From positions 152,602,714 to 152,666,713 of the forward strand of contig OY757010.1 in assembly GCA_963580285.1 (NCBI GenBank): DNA of 64,000 nt, written 5' to 3'. Below, one piece after another: positions 11,357 to 24,007 of this stretch. Numbering within the stretch: position 1 is the stretch's first letter; each line of letters starts with the position of its first letter. Position numbers and translations under genes: made by a program. The notes beneath the pieces are model-generated. The model made no database searches. It had not been told where the DNA came from and saw only the letters and a program-made list of their open reading frames with translations. Source of the DNA: Lucinisca nassula. Taxonomy: Eukaryota; Mollusca; Bivalvia; Lucinida; Lucinidae.

Positions 11357-11945
11357 CAGGGCTTTGAGAAATAGATTGGGCTGAATGATGCTTCTGTGCA
11401 GAGCTGAAACTGACTGTTTGTTTGTTTGATTTGAGGTTTAACGTCCCCGTCAACACTGTAAAGGTCATTTTTGAGACGTTGCTTCCAATTTTGTGGGACT
11501 TTTACCCGACATTGAGATGAAATGACATCTCAAGCCCTGTCGCCCAATGAAACCAATAAGGTTTATTAGCATGGATGGTCCGCCTCGCACCACGGTTCCT
11601 GGACAGGCTTAGATCCTCTAAGCGGTTTACCAGTACAAGTGTGGGGGCAGGATTCAGCTCTGTGTGGAAGCATCATGCAGCCCATATATTTCTTCAAGCC
11701 CCTATGGGCGGGGGCTTACTGAAACTGACTGAACATGAGTACTGGTGAACCACTTAAGTCTAAGCCTGCCCAAGAAAAGTAATGTGAGTCGGTCCGCTCC
11801 TCAAACCCTAGAGATTTCTATGGGCGGTAGGGCTTGAGAAGTCATTTCATCTCAATGTTGGGTAAAAGTCCCATGTTGGAAGCAACATATCCAAAATGTC
11901 CTAAATATTGTTGACAGGGATGTAAAACCTCGACACAAACAAACA
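11357..11945 (+). mobile_element. SINE (type B) interrupted by another type B SINE
   Basis: The outer copy (11357-11415 plus 11731-11945, + strand) is split by a full-length minus-strand copy (11416-11718). A 12-bp duplication, CTGAAACTGACT, lies at 11404-11415 and 11719-11730. Variable-length duplications of this size fit LINE-driven target-primed insertion. Confidence 0.8.
11416..11718 (-). mobile_element. SINE (type B), full-length inner copy
   Basis: Read on the minus strand it starts 'gcccccgcccataggggctt', passes 'tgggctgcatgatgcttcc' and ends 'gttgacggggacgttaaacc' plus a TCAAACAAAC tail. Copies are at 33131, 53730 and 59896. Its 3' tail resembles that of type A, suggesting shared LINE machinery. 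Confidence 0.8.
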
Positions 11946-12027
11946 AAAATATTTACATTATATTGAATAAATGGTCATTTTTGTTGCTCCTGCAGAATGG
12001 CACTATATAGGAGTCGTCGTCCATCAG

Positions 12028-14431
12028 TTTTTAGCTCACCAGAGCCGAAGGCTCCGGGGGAGCTTATAGGATAGGCAGTTGTCCGGCGTCGTCGTTGTCG
12101 TCGTCGTCGTCTTCTGACGTCAACACTTTCAAACATCTTCTTCTCTGAAGCCACTGGACCGATTCAGCCCAAATTTTATCTGTAGCATCCTTGGGCTGGG
12201 GAATTGAAAGTTTGTGTTTTTTATGAAAATCGGCCCATTAGTTTGGTTGCTATGGCAACTTAGAGTTTCCATAGACTTATAATGGGGAAAATTGAAAAAT
12301 GGCATTTACTGCCAAGTCATTGCAGATATTTGGACAAAACTTTTATAGAAATGTTTCTTGAGTAAAATTCTTTCAGCCATATGCTTTTATGCCAACCTGA
12401 GGGTCCCCAAGGTTGTGCCGGGGCCATGCCCCACCCCCTCCACTTCATAAAAGGCCATATATCTCAGAAACCATTCAGATCCCGACCCCTAAACCATATA
12501 TATTCTTGTTCCTATTGATAAGACGCATTTAGTAACACCAACCTTGGGGTCCTCAGGGATGCGCCGAGGTCATGCCCCATCCCCTCCACTTAATAAAAGG
12601 CCCAATATCTCGGAAACCATTCAGATCCCCACCCCTAAACCATATATATTCTTGTTCCTTATGATAAGACCCATTCAGTGACATCAACCTGGGAGTCCCC
12701 TGGATGCGCCGGGGCCATGCCCCACCCCCTCCATTTCATAAAAGGCCCAATATCTCGTAAACCTTACAGATCCCCGCCCCTAAACCATATATATGTGTGC
12801 TTCTTATGATAAGACACATTCATTGACACCAACCTGGGGGTCCTCAGAGATGCGCTGGGGCCTTGCCCCACCCCTCCACTTCACAAAAGGCCATATATCT
12901 CAGAAACTGTTCAGATCCCCACCCCTAAACCATATATATTCTTGTTCCTATTGATAAGACGCATTCAGTAACACCAACCTGGGGGTCGTCAGGGATGCGC
13001 ACAGGTCAGGCCCCACCCCCTCAACTTTATAAAAGGCCCAATATCTCGGAAACCATTCAGATTCCCACCCCTAAACCATATATATTCTTGTTCCTTTTGA
13101 TAAGACCCATTCAGTGACATCAACCTGGGAGTCCCCTGGATGCACCGGGGCCATGCCCCACCCCCTCCATTTGATAAAAGGCCCAATATCTCGGAAACCT
13201 TACAGATCCCCGCCCATAAACCATATATATGCTTGCTTCTTATGATAAGACACATTCATTGACACCAACCTGGGGGTCCTCAGAGACGCGCTGGGGCCTT
13301 GCCCCACCCCTCCACTTCAAAAAAGGCCATATATTTCAGAAACTGTTCAGATCCCCACCCCTAAACCATATATATTCTTGTTCATTATGATAAGACGCAT
13401 TCAGTAACACCAACCTGGGGGTTCCCAGGGATATGCTGGGGCCATGCCCCACCCCCTCCATTTCATAATATCACAATATCTCGGAAACCCTACAGATGGC
13501 CACCCCTTAACCATATATAGTCTTGTTCCTTATGATAAGACACATTCATTGACACCAACCTGGGAGTCTCCCTGGGCCTTGCCCCACCCCTCCACTTCAC
13601 ATAAGGCCTTATATCTCAGAGAATGTTCTTAGCCCCACCCTAAACCATATATATTCATCTTTCTTATGATAAGATGCATTCAGTGACACCAGCTTGGGAG
13701 TCCCCGGGGCACGCCCAGGCCATGCCACACCGCTTTACTTCATTAAAAGCCAGATATCTCAGAAATAGTTCAGATCCCCACCCCTAAACCATATACTTGT
13801 TCCTTATGATAAGACTCGTTCAATCACACCAACCTGGAGGTCTCTTTGTGCTGAGGCAATGTGCCCCGCCCTTCCATTTCATAAAAGGCTTTATATTTCA
13901 GAAACCATTCAAATCCCCACCCCATAATCATATATGTTCTTGTTCCTTATTATTAGCACACCTACTGTAGCGGGGTCCGCAGGGGCCATTCCTATTTCAT
14001 AAAAGGGCCTCAAATCTCTGAAACCGGTCAGATTCCCAGCACTAAACCATATATATACTTGGTCCTTATGATAAGACACATTTAGGGACAACAGTTTGGG
14101 CTTTCCTGGGATCAACAGGGCATGCCCCAACCCCTCAACTGTTAAAGAGGCCTTACAGATCCCCACTGCTAAACCATATATATTTTTGTTTCTTATGATA
14201 AGACGCATTTAGTGATACCAACCAGGGCTCCATTGGGTCCATGCCCCACCCCCTCTACTTCATAAAAGGCCTAACTTTTCAGATGCTGAGTCCACATGGG
14301 TGCTCATTTGGACATGGGGGTTCATTTGGTGGATTAAAATTATATCATGTTAAAATACATGGCTGCCATTGGGCAGGATGGGCAGTGCCCACCTGAGCTC
14401 TGGTGAGCATAGTGGCCCATGGGCCTCTTGT
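12028..14431 (+). repeat. Tandem-repeat element, ~145-bp core units
   Basis: The left end is 'agctcaccagagccgaagg' with a cgtcgtcgt tract. About fifteen units of ~145 bp carry 'aaaccatatatattcttgtt', 'atgataagac' and 'ccatgccccaccccctcca'. The right end is 'cacctgagctctggtgagc...gggcctcttgtt'. Ends resemble those of the 167-bp family; the core is unrelated. Confidence 0.85.
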
Positions 14432-14432
14432 T

Positions 14433-16394
14433 TAGCTCACCTGGGCCGAAGGCTCCAGGGGAGCTTATAGTATAGTGGGTCGTCCGTCCGTCCGTCGTCC
14501 GTCCACACTTTTGAGCAGCTATATCTCTGTATCCTGCAGGCTGATCTCAATCATTTCTCACCTGTAGTATGCCTCTGGTGGGGCATTGATGACATAAACT
14601 TTTTTTTGAAATCGCTCTAAAACTTTGGTTCCTATGGCAACCACAAGGTCCCATAGACTTACTATGGGAAAATGCTTGTCATCACTGTAGCGCCTTCAGT
14701 TTTGATCGGATCTTTCTGAAACTTATATGTAAGGTGACTGGGGATAAAAACTCGGATGAGTTCGAAAATCGGCCAAGTCGGCCCATTTATCATAGAGTTA
14801 CGTCCCTTTGATTGCTGAAAATGCCCATTTTCGACCTTTTCATCACCGTAGCCCCTTCAGTTTTGATCAGATCTTTCTGAAACTTATATGTTATGTGGCT
14901 GGGGATAAAACCTCGGATGAGTTCGAAAACTGGCCTAGTCCGCTGGTTTATCATAGAGTTACGTCCCTTTGATTGCTGAAAATGCCGATTTTTTACCTTG
15001 TCATCACCGTAGCCCCTTCAGTTTTGATCGGATCTTTCTGAAACTTATATGTAAGGTGGCTGTGGATAAAACTTCGGATGAGTTCGAAAACCGACCAAGT
15101 CCGCCCTTTTATCGTAGAGTAACGTCCCTTTGATTGCTGAAAATGCTGATTTTTGACCTTGTCATCACTGTAGCCCTTTCAGTTTTGATCGAATCTTTCT
15201 GAAACTTATATGTAAAGTGGCTGGGGATAAAATCTCGGATGAGTTCGAAAACCAGCCAAGTTGGTCCATTTATCACAGAGTAACGTCCCTTTGATTGCTG
15301 AAAATGCCGATTTTTGATCTTGTCATCACCGTAGCCCTTTGAGTTTTGATCGGATATTTCTGAAACTTATATGCAAGGTGGCTGGGGATAAAGCCTCGGA
15401 TGAGTTCGCATACCGGCAAAGGTGGCATATTTATCATAGAGTTAGGTCCCTTTGATTGCTGAAAATGTTGATTTTTGACCTTGTCAACACTGTAGCCCCT
15501 TCAGTTTTGATCGGATCTTTCTGAAACTTATATGTAAGGTGGCTGGGGATAAAACCTCGGATGCGTTCGAAAACCGGCCAAGTTGCCCCATTAACTATAT
15601 AGTTATGTCCCTTTGATTGCTGAAAATGTTGATTTTTGACCTTGTCATTACCGTAGCCCCTTCAGTTTTGATCGGATTTTTCTGAAACTTATATGTAAGG
15701 TGGCTGGGGATGAAACCTCGGATGAGTTCGAAAACTGGCCAAGTCGGCTCATTTATTTTAGAGTAACATCCCTTTGATTGCTAAAAATGCCAAATTTTGA
15801 CCTTGTCATCACCGTAGCCCCTTCAGTTTTGATCGGATCTTTCTGAAACTTATACGTGAGGTGGCTGGGAATAAAATCTTGGATGAGTTTGAATACTGGC
15901 CAAGACTGATCGGATCTTTCTGAAACTTACATGTAAGGTGGCTGGGAATAAAACCTCAGGTGAGTTCGAATACCGCCCAAGTCGGCTCATTTATCATAGA
16001 GTGACGTGCCTTTGATTGCTGAAAATGCCTATTTTCGACATTGTTATCACTGCTGCCCCTTTAGTTTTGAACGGATCTTCATGAAACTTACAAACAAGGA
16101 AGTCAGGCAGAAAGCTTGGAGGAGTTTGAAAACTCTTGTTTTTGAACTTGTCATCACCATAGCTACTTCAGTTTAGATCGGATCTTCTTAGCAAGTCAGG
16201 AATAAAAGCTTGAATGAGTTTGAAAACCGGTGAGGTCAGCCTGTTTATCATAGAGTTAAATTCTACTTGATTTTCAGAAAATGCTTATACCCTGTCATCA
16301 CCATGTCCTCCCATAAAGCCTTCAGTAAAGGTTGGCACTTCCTTAAACTTTGAATCTGTTAGCTCAGGTGAGCGACAGCTTGGTCCTCTTGTTA
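14433..16394 (+). repeat. Tandem-repeat element, ~161-bp core units
   Basis: The left end is 'agctcacctgggccgaaggc' with a gtccgtccgtcc tract. About ten units of 161 bp carry 'ccccttcagttttgatcgga', 'ctgaaacttatatgtaaggt' and 'cctttgattgctgaaaatgc'. The right end is 'agctcaggtgagcgac...gtcctcttgtt'. Confidence 0.85.
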
Positions 16395-16419
16395 GTCCAT
16401 ATGTCCAATTAAGAACATG

Positions 16420-17238
16420 CAGGGATTTTCCTACCCTTCAGAATCGGGTCCAGGGGCCGCTGAGTTTGGGAAAACATCTCGCTAATATTTATAGTTGGAA
16501 ATTTAAATTAGCTGTAACTTTGTCAATTTTGGCTAAATTTTTCATGAAATTTTTATCAAAATGTAGCAGTACATCAGAAATTGGGATATGTGTCTAAAAT
16601 TTGGGACTATATGTCTCTAAATTGGGAAAAATAGACACATCCAAACACTACGTCATCACTCATTATTACTATTTGCCGGGACTTACCGGTGGTTGGCAGA
16701 AAACGTAAAGGGCCGTTTATCACCATTGTAAATGCTATGTTATTTTCTCTAAACTTGTATTTTGTTTGGAATCGAAACGACAAAATTGACCTTTAAACTT
16801 TTGTAACAGACCTGTCTTGGCTAGTAATTATTGGTTTCTAGAAGATTTGAGGATGTTTTGATGATTAAATTACCTGTTAAACTTATACAGCTAACGAGGC
16901 GGGACGGTCTTAATAATATGTAATAAAAATGCGCTAAACGAATCACTAAACGCGAAAGATGCATGAATGAGCTCTAAAATATATGTATCTACTCATTTTA
17001 AGTGTAATTTGATCGATTTTCTGTGCAAGTCAACTTAAATATGCCCGTAATATTGAACCTATTTACAATGTGTTTATATGGAACCAGGGGCTTTTTGCCA
17101 ACCACGAAAGATTGTAATGAAAATGAAAAGTAATTTTGCGCATGCGCAATGACAGGTAAACAAGGTCACGTGTCAAATCATTGGATCCGTCTATAGGGGC
17201 CGATTACCGCCCCCAAAGTTGCACTAGGAAAATCCCTG
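16420..17238. mobile_element. TIR element, 819 bp, non-coding
   Basis: Perfect 14-bp inverted ends, CAGGGATTTTCCTA, at 16420 and 17238, flanked by the 5-bp repeat ACATG (16415-16419 and 17239-17243). The CAGGG start is hAT-like, but hAT normally makes 8-bp duplications, so the superfamily is uncertain. A second internal inverted pair ('ggtggttggcag' near 16692; 'ttttgccaaccac' near 17092) hints at a nested element. No open frame of note. Confidence 0.7.
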
Positions 17239-17280
17239 ACATGTACAGAACCCAAATGTTCAAGAAGTCCATTTCTCAAT

Positions 17281-17504
17281 ACACCACAACCTTGTTATAT
17301 TAAGGTTCATTATAGAACGGTTTTGGATATCACACTGTTTCGAAATGGATCCAAAAAATGTATAGATTATATAGAAAAATGATCATTTTTGGTCATTTTT
17401 CTATATAATCTATACATTTTGGTTTAGATATAACACAGTTGTTTAACTAACACAGTTTCTGTTTTGGGCCCCATTAATAGTGTTATAAAGAGGTTTTAGG
17501 TGTA
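17281..17504. repeat. Palindromic MITE-like element (type H), copy 2
   Basis: Starts 'acaccacaaccttgttata' and ends 'gttataaagaggttttaggt'. The centre is a long perfect-looking palindrome around 'aaaatgatcatttttggtca' (17360-17425). Confidence 0.7.
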
Positions 17505-17915
17505 ACTAATAATAGTTCGTCTGTCATTACTGTCAATGACCAGTCTTAATCATATAAGATGGCTAATGAGACCGATTCTAGCTCTGAACTGTCTGTTGCA
17601 AACAGAGCAACAGCTGCTAGAGGAAAACAGCTCTGTTGGTGATGCCTTAGCTTGGGCTGTGCCCGTCTCTGCTCTCGGTGTAACTACAATCACAGGCACA
17701 ACATAGCCCTTGGTGGAATTCTAGTACAGTATAATCTGTACTTTTTGTTTCGATATATGATTATAACTATCATGGATTCTGCTTTGGACTCCAACAATCA
17801 TGTTATGAAGAGGTGGTGCATCCAGGCCTCCAACTAACCGAGACTTTCCATGCCTGAATGGCCGGATTTTGCAGACTTAATCCTTATCCTGGGGAACATG
17901 ACAACCATTACCTTT
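17505..17915. other. No gene recognised; weak type H similarity
   Basis: 17697-17825 has a loose 'cacaacatag...atgttatgaagaggtggtg' resemblance to the type H ends. Otherwise unassigned. Confidence 0.35.
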
Positions 17916-17985
17916 GCAAACAGTGTAGATCCAGATCAGATGGCTTCTGAAGAGGCTATCTGATAAGGATCTACACTGTTTGTAA
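17916..17985. repeat. Fold-back repeat (type G), best copy
   Basis: Arms GCAAACAGTGTAGATC(C) and GGATCTACACTGTTTG are near-perfect reverse complements. Inner arms 'cagatggcttct' and 'agaggctatctg' flank a short loop. About 70 bp in total. Confidence 0.75.
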
Positions 17986-18400
17986 TGCAGTATGTGAATT
18001 GAACAAATACATTATATCAAGTAACTTGATTGGTGAATAGTCAGACATGGGTGTGACTAAATTTTTTTTCAGCAGTATAAGGATTAAATAGTCATTGTAA
18101 GCAGAATATAGGAAGAAAAAACAAAATCTAAAGAAATAAAATCGAGCCCTAAAAGCCTGAAATCCTGCAAATGCATGAAAATATGAGGCCTGTGCATCAG
18201 TTTGCAATAGCAGGTTTTTTTGACTGCTTTGGCAAACCTGTCATTAAGGTAACTTTCTTGCATTGTCAGCAATGTACACCTCCTCAACATCAAAAAATTT
18301 AAGTCTATGTTTAGCTGTTTCTCAAGCAGTTACACATTCTGCATATCATACATTCTGCTGAATGCATGACTTAACTTGTATACATGTACCTCCCATTATA
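17986..18400. other. No gene recognised
   Basis: AT-rich unassigned DNA between a fold-back repeat and a tandem-repeat element. Confidence 0.4.
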
Positions 18401-20206
18401 AACAAGAGGGCCCAGAGGGCCCTGGTTCGCTCACCTGATCCAATGTTACATATAATAAGTGGGCCCCGGGCAGGGTCAATTTTGGCCCCAGGGCTATAAT
18501 TTGAACAATCTTGGTAGAGGTCCACAAGATGAAGCTTCATATCGAATATGAAAGACCTGGGCTTTTTGGTTTCAGAGAAGAAGATTTTGAAGGTTTACCC
18601 TGCATAAAGAAGTCTATGTAAAACAAGATTTTCCCTATATAAGTCTATGTTAAACCAAAGGGCCACATGGCAGGGGCATTTTTGGTCTCAGGGCTATGAT
18701 TTGAACAATATTGGTAGAGGTCCACTAGCTGAAGCTTTATAACAAATATCAAAGACCTGAGCCTTGTGGTTTCAGAGAAGAAGATTATTCAAGATTTTCC
18801 CTATATAAGTCTATGTAAAACCAAAGGGCCCCGGAGCGGGGGCATGTTTGGCCCCCAGGGCTATAATTTGAACAATCTTGGTAGAGGTCCACAAGATGAA
18901 GCTTCATATCAAGTATCAAAGACCAGGGCCTTGCCGTTTCAGAAAAGAAGATTTTTAAAGATTTTCCCTATATAAGCATATGTAAAACCAAAGGGCCACA
19001 TGGCAGGGGCATTTTTGGTCTCAGGGCTATAATTTGAACAATATTGGTAGAAGTCCACTAGCTGAAGCTTTATAACAAATATCAAAGACCTGAGCCTTGT
19101 GGTTTCAGAGAAGAAGATTATTCAAGATTTTCCCTATATAAGTCTATGTAAAACCAAAGGGCCCCGGAGCAGGGGCATTTTTGGCCCCCAGGGCTATAAT
19201 TTGAACAATCTTGGTAGAGGTCCACAAGATGAAGCTTCATATCAAATATCAAAGACCAGGGCCTTGCAGTTTCAGAAAAGAAGATTTTTAAAGATTTTCC
19301 CTATAAGCATATGTAAAACCAAAGGGCCCCGGGGCGGGGGCATTTTTGGCCCCAGCACTATAATTTGAACAATCTTGGTAGGGGTCCACTAGATGAAGCT
19401 TCATACCAAACAGCAAAGACCTGGGCCTTGCAGTTTCAGAGAAGAAGATTTTTAAAGATTTTCCCTATATAAGCCCATGTAAAACAAAAGGGCCCCCGGG
19501 CGGGGGCATTTTTGGCCCCAGTACTATAATTTGAACAATCTTGGTAGGGGTCCACTAGATGAAGCTTCATACCAAATATCAAAGACCTGGGCCTTGTTGT
19601 TTCAGAGAAGAAGATTTTTAAAGATTTTCCCTATATAAGCCCATGTAAAACTAAAGAGCCCCGGTGCGGGGTCATTTTTAGCTCCAGCACTATAATTTGA
19701 ACAATCTTGGTAGGGGTCCACTAGATGAAGCTTCATACCAAATATCAAAGACCTGGGCCTTGCGGTTTCAGAGAAGAAGATTTTTAAAGATTTTCCCCAT
19801 ATAAGCCCATGTAAAACCAAAGGGCCCCGGTGCGGGGGCATTTTTGGCCCAAACACAATAATTTGAACAATCTTGGTAGGGGTCCACTAGATGAAGCTTC
19901 ATACCAAATATCAATGTCCTGGGCCTTGCGGTTTCAGAGAAGAAGATTTTTTAAGTTTTCCATGAAAAAAATCTATTTTTGGCTCCTGTGACCTATATGT
20001 GCAACTGACCGGAACCATTTGAACAACTTTGAAAGGGGACTACCTAAGGATCATTCCTGTGAAGTTTGGTCAAAATCTGATCAGTGGTTTAGGAGGAGAT
20101 GTTGTTTGAAGAAAAAGTTTACGGACGGACGCACGCACGGACGGACGACGGACAAAAAGTGATCCCAAAAGCTCACCTTGTCACTACGTGACAGGTGAGC
20201 TAAAAA
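18401..20206 (-). repeat. Tandem-repeat element, ~167-bp core, reverse copy
   Basis: Starts 'aacaagagggcccagagggc' and ends with the GCTCACCTTGTCACTACGTGACAGGTGAGC hairpin (20171-20200) followed by 'taaaaa'. The core is the reverse complement of the 8653 family: 'ggtccactagatgaagcttc', 'gtttcagagaagaagatttt', 'gattttccctatataagcc'. An 'acggacggacg' tract precedes the hairpin. Confidence 0.85.
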
Positions 20207-20415
20207 TGGACTCGTGCATCCCACCAGGCTTCAGCTCTAGGGGATCAGCTGGAATAAGATGAAAGCTCATTCAGAGACTTCACTCCAGTATTGGAATTAA
20301 CCAGTATCAGAATTGTAACATCAGACAAGGTATGGAGTTATGTAGACAAAAAGGTTGTGTCACAGGGTTTGTCACTTCAAACTTAAGCATTTGCCATTAT
20401 GTACAGTCTCCTTAA

Positions 20416-20665
20416 CTGACCTCGCTGTGGTGAGTACCTCACCTGGATGTGTGTCTGATTATTGTTCAGGGTCTTTGGTTCAGTCCCCACCAGGACCAGC
20501 AACAGTCTATTTTCAATGGTGATTTTCTACCTCCCCCTGACTCGGGATGGGCTATTGTCAGTTTCTGGCAAAACAATGTGCACAGGGAAAAGTTTGTTTA
20601 GGAAAACTGATGATCTCAACATGACCTTAATGGTGTTAGTTTGGCCATTTAACTCCAAACTAAAC
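20416..20665 (+). mobile_element. tRNA-derived SINE (type A)
   Basis: B-box-like 'tttggttcagtcccc', body 'cagtttctggcaaaacaatg', tail 'ggccatttaactccaaac'. Confidence 0.65.
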
Positions 20666-20766
20666 CGAAATTGGTCTGTTCTAGATCATCTTTTCATGTA
20701 GAATAAGTAGAGCCAAGCTGACATTGCATACATGTATCTTTTAGCACCAGGACATGTTCTACTTTT

Positions 20767-20850
20767 GCAAACAGTGAAGATCCTGATCAGATGGCTTCTT
20801 TATGACTTCTAAAGAAGTCATCTGATCAGGATCTACACTGGCAAACAGTG
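20767..20850. repeat. Fold-back repeat (type G)
   Basis: GCAAACAGTG, 'gatcctgatcagatggcttc' and the reverse arm 'gaagtcatctgatcaggatc' followed by 'tacactg', with a loop near 20805. Confidence 0.75.
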
Positions 20851-20902
20851 ATTGCCATTCAGTTTGTGAATTTGAGTGAAAACATTATTGATATGAAGAA
20901 CA

Positions 20903-22531
20903 TTTTTAGCTCACCGTCACGTAGTGACGGGGTGAGCTTTTGGGATCACTTTTCGTCCGTCGTGCGTCTGTCCGTAAACAATTTCTTTAAAACGACATCT
21001 CCTCCTAAACCACTGATCGGATTTTGACCTAACTTCACAGGAATGATCCTTAGGTGGTCCCCTTTCAAAGTTGTTCAAATGGTTCCGGTCCGTTGCACAT
21101 CCAGGTGATAGGAGCCAAAAATAGATTTTTTCTATCAAAAACCTTAAAAAATCTTCTCTGAAACCACAAGGCCCAGGTCTTTGATATTTGGTATGAAGCT
21201 TCATCTAGTGGACCCCTACCAAGATTGTTCAAATTATAGTGCTGGGGCCAAATATGCCCCGGCTCCGGGGCCCTTGGGTTTCACATTGGCTTATATAGGG
21301 AAAATCTTTAAAAATCTTCTTCTCTGAAACCGTAAGGCCCAGGGTTTTGATATTTGGTATGAAGCTTCATCTAGTGGACCCCTACCAAGATTGTTCAAAT
21401 TATAGTGCTGGGGCCAAAAATGTCCCCGCCCCGGGGCCCTTTGGTTTAACATGGGCTTATATAGGGAAAATCTTTTAAAGATTTTCTTCTCTGAAACCGC
21501 AAGGCCCAGGTCTTTGATATTTGGTATAAAGCTTCATCTAGTGGACCCCTACCAAGATTGTTCAAATTATAATGCTGGGGCCAAAAATGCCCCCGCTCTG
21601 GGGCCCTTTGGTTTTACATGGGCTTATATAGGGAAGATCTTTAAAATCTTCTCCTCTGAAACCGTAAGGCCCAGGTCTTTGATATTTGGTATGAAGCTTC
21701 ATCTAGTGGACCCCTACCAAGATTGTTCAAATTATAGTGCTGGGGCCAAAAATGCCCCCTCCCCTGGGCCCTTTGGCTTTTACATGGGCTTATATAGGGA
21801 ATTTCTTTAAAAATCTTCTCTAAAACTGCAAGGCCCAGGTCTTTGATATTTGGTATGAAGCTTCATCTAGTGGACCCCTACCAAGATTGTTCAAATTATA
21901 GTGCTGGTGCCAAAAATGACCTGCCCCGGGGCCCTGTGGTTTTACATGGGCTTATATAGGGAAAATCTTTAAAAATTTTCTTCTCTGAAACCGTAAGGCC
22001 CATTTCTTTGATATTTGGTATGAAGCTTCATCTAGTGGACCCCTACCAAGATTGTTCAAATTATAGCCCTGGGGCCAAAAATGCCCCCGCTCCGGGGCCC
22101 TTTTGTATTACATAGACTTACATTGGGAAAATCTTGAAAAATCTTCTTCTCTGAAACCAAAAGGCCTAGGTCTTTGATATTTGGTATGAAGCTTCATCTA
22201 GTGGACCTCTATCAAGATTGTTCAAATTATAGCCCTGAGACCAAAACGCCCCTGTCTCTGGGCCCTTTAGTTTTACATAGACTTATATAGGGATAATCTT
22301 GAATAATCTTCTTATGTGAAACCACAAGGCCTAGGTCTTTGATAATTTGTGTGAAATTATATCCAGTGGACCTCTATCAAGATTGCTCAAATTATAGCCC
22401 TGGGGCCAACAATGCCCCCGCCCCATGACCCTTTGGTTTTACATAGACTTATATAGGGAAATGTTTAAAAATCTTCTTCTCTGAAACCTTAAGGCCCATG
22501 TCTTTGATATTTGGTATGGAGCTTCATCTAG
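20903..22531 (+). repeat. Tandem-repeat element, ~167-bp core, 3'-truncated
   Basis: Left hairpin 'agctcaccgtcacgtagtga', cgtccgtc tract and about nine units of the 8653 family. It is cut off at the SINE at 22532 and the usual right terminus is missing. Confidence 0.85.
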
Positions 22532-22830
22532 TTTTTTTGTTTGTTTGTTTTGGAGTTTAACAGCCCAGTCACCACCAGTCACCACTGTTTAGGTCATAAC
22601 AAGCCGGTCAGGTTACCTAACCACATTTCCTGGGCAGGCTTAAACATAAGCCATGAGTCAGAAAAGTGCACAATCTTTCGCCAGAAACAAACAACTGCCC
22701 TTCCGGTATTAGTAGAAGGGAGAGAATGTTCATGATCAGTCTCCAAAAAAGAATATTGCCGACCCCAGCATGCACGAACCTGCAACCCCCTGATCACCAG
22801 GAGTGAACCCAACTCAGCTACCAAGGCAGA
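22532..22830 (-). mobile_element. tRNA-derived SINE (type A)
   Basis: Minus-strand copy: tail 'ttggagtttaacagcccagt' first on the + strand, body 'ctttcgccagaaacaaacaa', then B-box and A-box region ending 'actcagctaccaaggcag'. Confidence 0.75.
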
Positions 22831-23271
22831 TATATTTGTTTTGGTTGTTCGTCAGAAATGGGTGTGGCAAAATTAATTTGTTCAGCAGGACAAAGGTTAA
22901 AATGTTCTGTTGATGAATTTAGGAGAGACTGGAGATAGTAATATGAAAATGCATAGGACTGCTCTACGTGACTGCTCTGCATGTATGTACTGCTTATATC
23001 TTTTTATTTTGGATAGCCGTTTGGCCATTTTGTAGGACAGTAACTGGTAACTGTCCTTTTTGGCTGTCCGCTTGTTATGTTTTCATTAGGGTTAAGTTAT
23101 TTCATATGTGTGTTTCTTTTCCTTTCATGTCTCTGATAGGAGGTGTGAGGTATTCCAGATCTATTCCACAAGTCTGCACAAAATTAGCTTGAGGACCTGC
23201 TGTAATTCTAAAATTTAGCAAATTTGTTTCACGATCCATCAAGAGGTCCAAAAATTACCAATAGAATGGCA
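22831..23271. other. No gene recognised
   Basis: Unassigned AT-rich DNA directly upstream of the nested retrotransposon cluster. Confidence 0.4.
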
Positions 23272-23315
23272 AACAGTGTAGACCCAGATCAGACTGGTCC
23301 TGAAGGAGCAGTCTG
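23272..23315. repeat. Left half of type G repeat split by Gypsy-1
   Basis: Carries GCAAACAGTGTAGACCC and 'agatcagactg'. The matching arm 'cagtctgatctatctgcact' lies at 50282-50301, beyond Gypsy-1. GTCTG (23311-23315) is the left target-site copy. Confidence 0.75.
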
Positions 23316-23799
23316 TGTTACGAGATGGAATAGGAAACCTCTCTGGTGCTTATGCACATCTAAATTATTTTAGTAGATATATGGTAGGGCGGTGCGAGTG
23401 AAATATTTTAGGTGAAATATGGTACGCAAACTATGCGGCTCCATGAACAAGTCATGCACATATCATACGATGTATGCATGAGTGGTTTTTACAATACAGG
23501 GGGCCGCTAAAAGGCCGAGTCCTATAGAATTTGCCTAAAAATCGCCAACCGCCAAATTGTGCCATATATGATTTTTATTCCCGTCACGTGTTGTGTGGGT
23601 GTTCGTTTTGACAGGAGTCATGTCATTGATTATAGGGTTGTTTCATCAATTTTTCCTATGGGAAATATACTATTTGAACGCAAATCCATTATCTACTCGA
23701 TTTTTGCTATCTGGCTTTGTTTGTGGCTGGTATCTCCACCTCGCCACGAATTGAGCAAGATAATATGGGTAGGCATGATTTTCCGGTAGTATTCATAGA

Positions 23800-23807
23800 T
23801 ATATAAA
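23800..23807 (+). promoter_or_regulatory. TATA-like box in Gypsy-1 LTR
   Basis: TATATAAA about 485 bp into the LTR, in element orientation; repeated at 48216-48223. If used, U3 is ~0.5 kb and R+U5 about 2 kb. Position-based inference only. Confidence 0.4.
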
Positions 23808-24007
23808 CCCTGAAAAAAAACGGACACTTTAGCAGCAGGTCAAGTTGTAAAGAGCGAACACAACATGGTGACGGGGAAATAGAAAGTATATTGAAAGGTA
23901 TGTTAAATCTATGTTTAGTATTATTTTTGTATGAACATGCTTGTAGGTTTTGGATGGGTTTACTTCTAGTATACCCCAACTTTCTGAAGCCTATTCTGAA
24001 TTCACTG

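Noticed and set aside
12028..16394. CRISPR-like array because of regular repeats
   Set aside because: Units are 145-161 bp, contiguous and diverged, with no short repeat/unique spacer pattern, in eukaryotic DNA.
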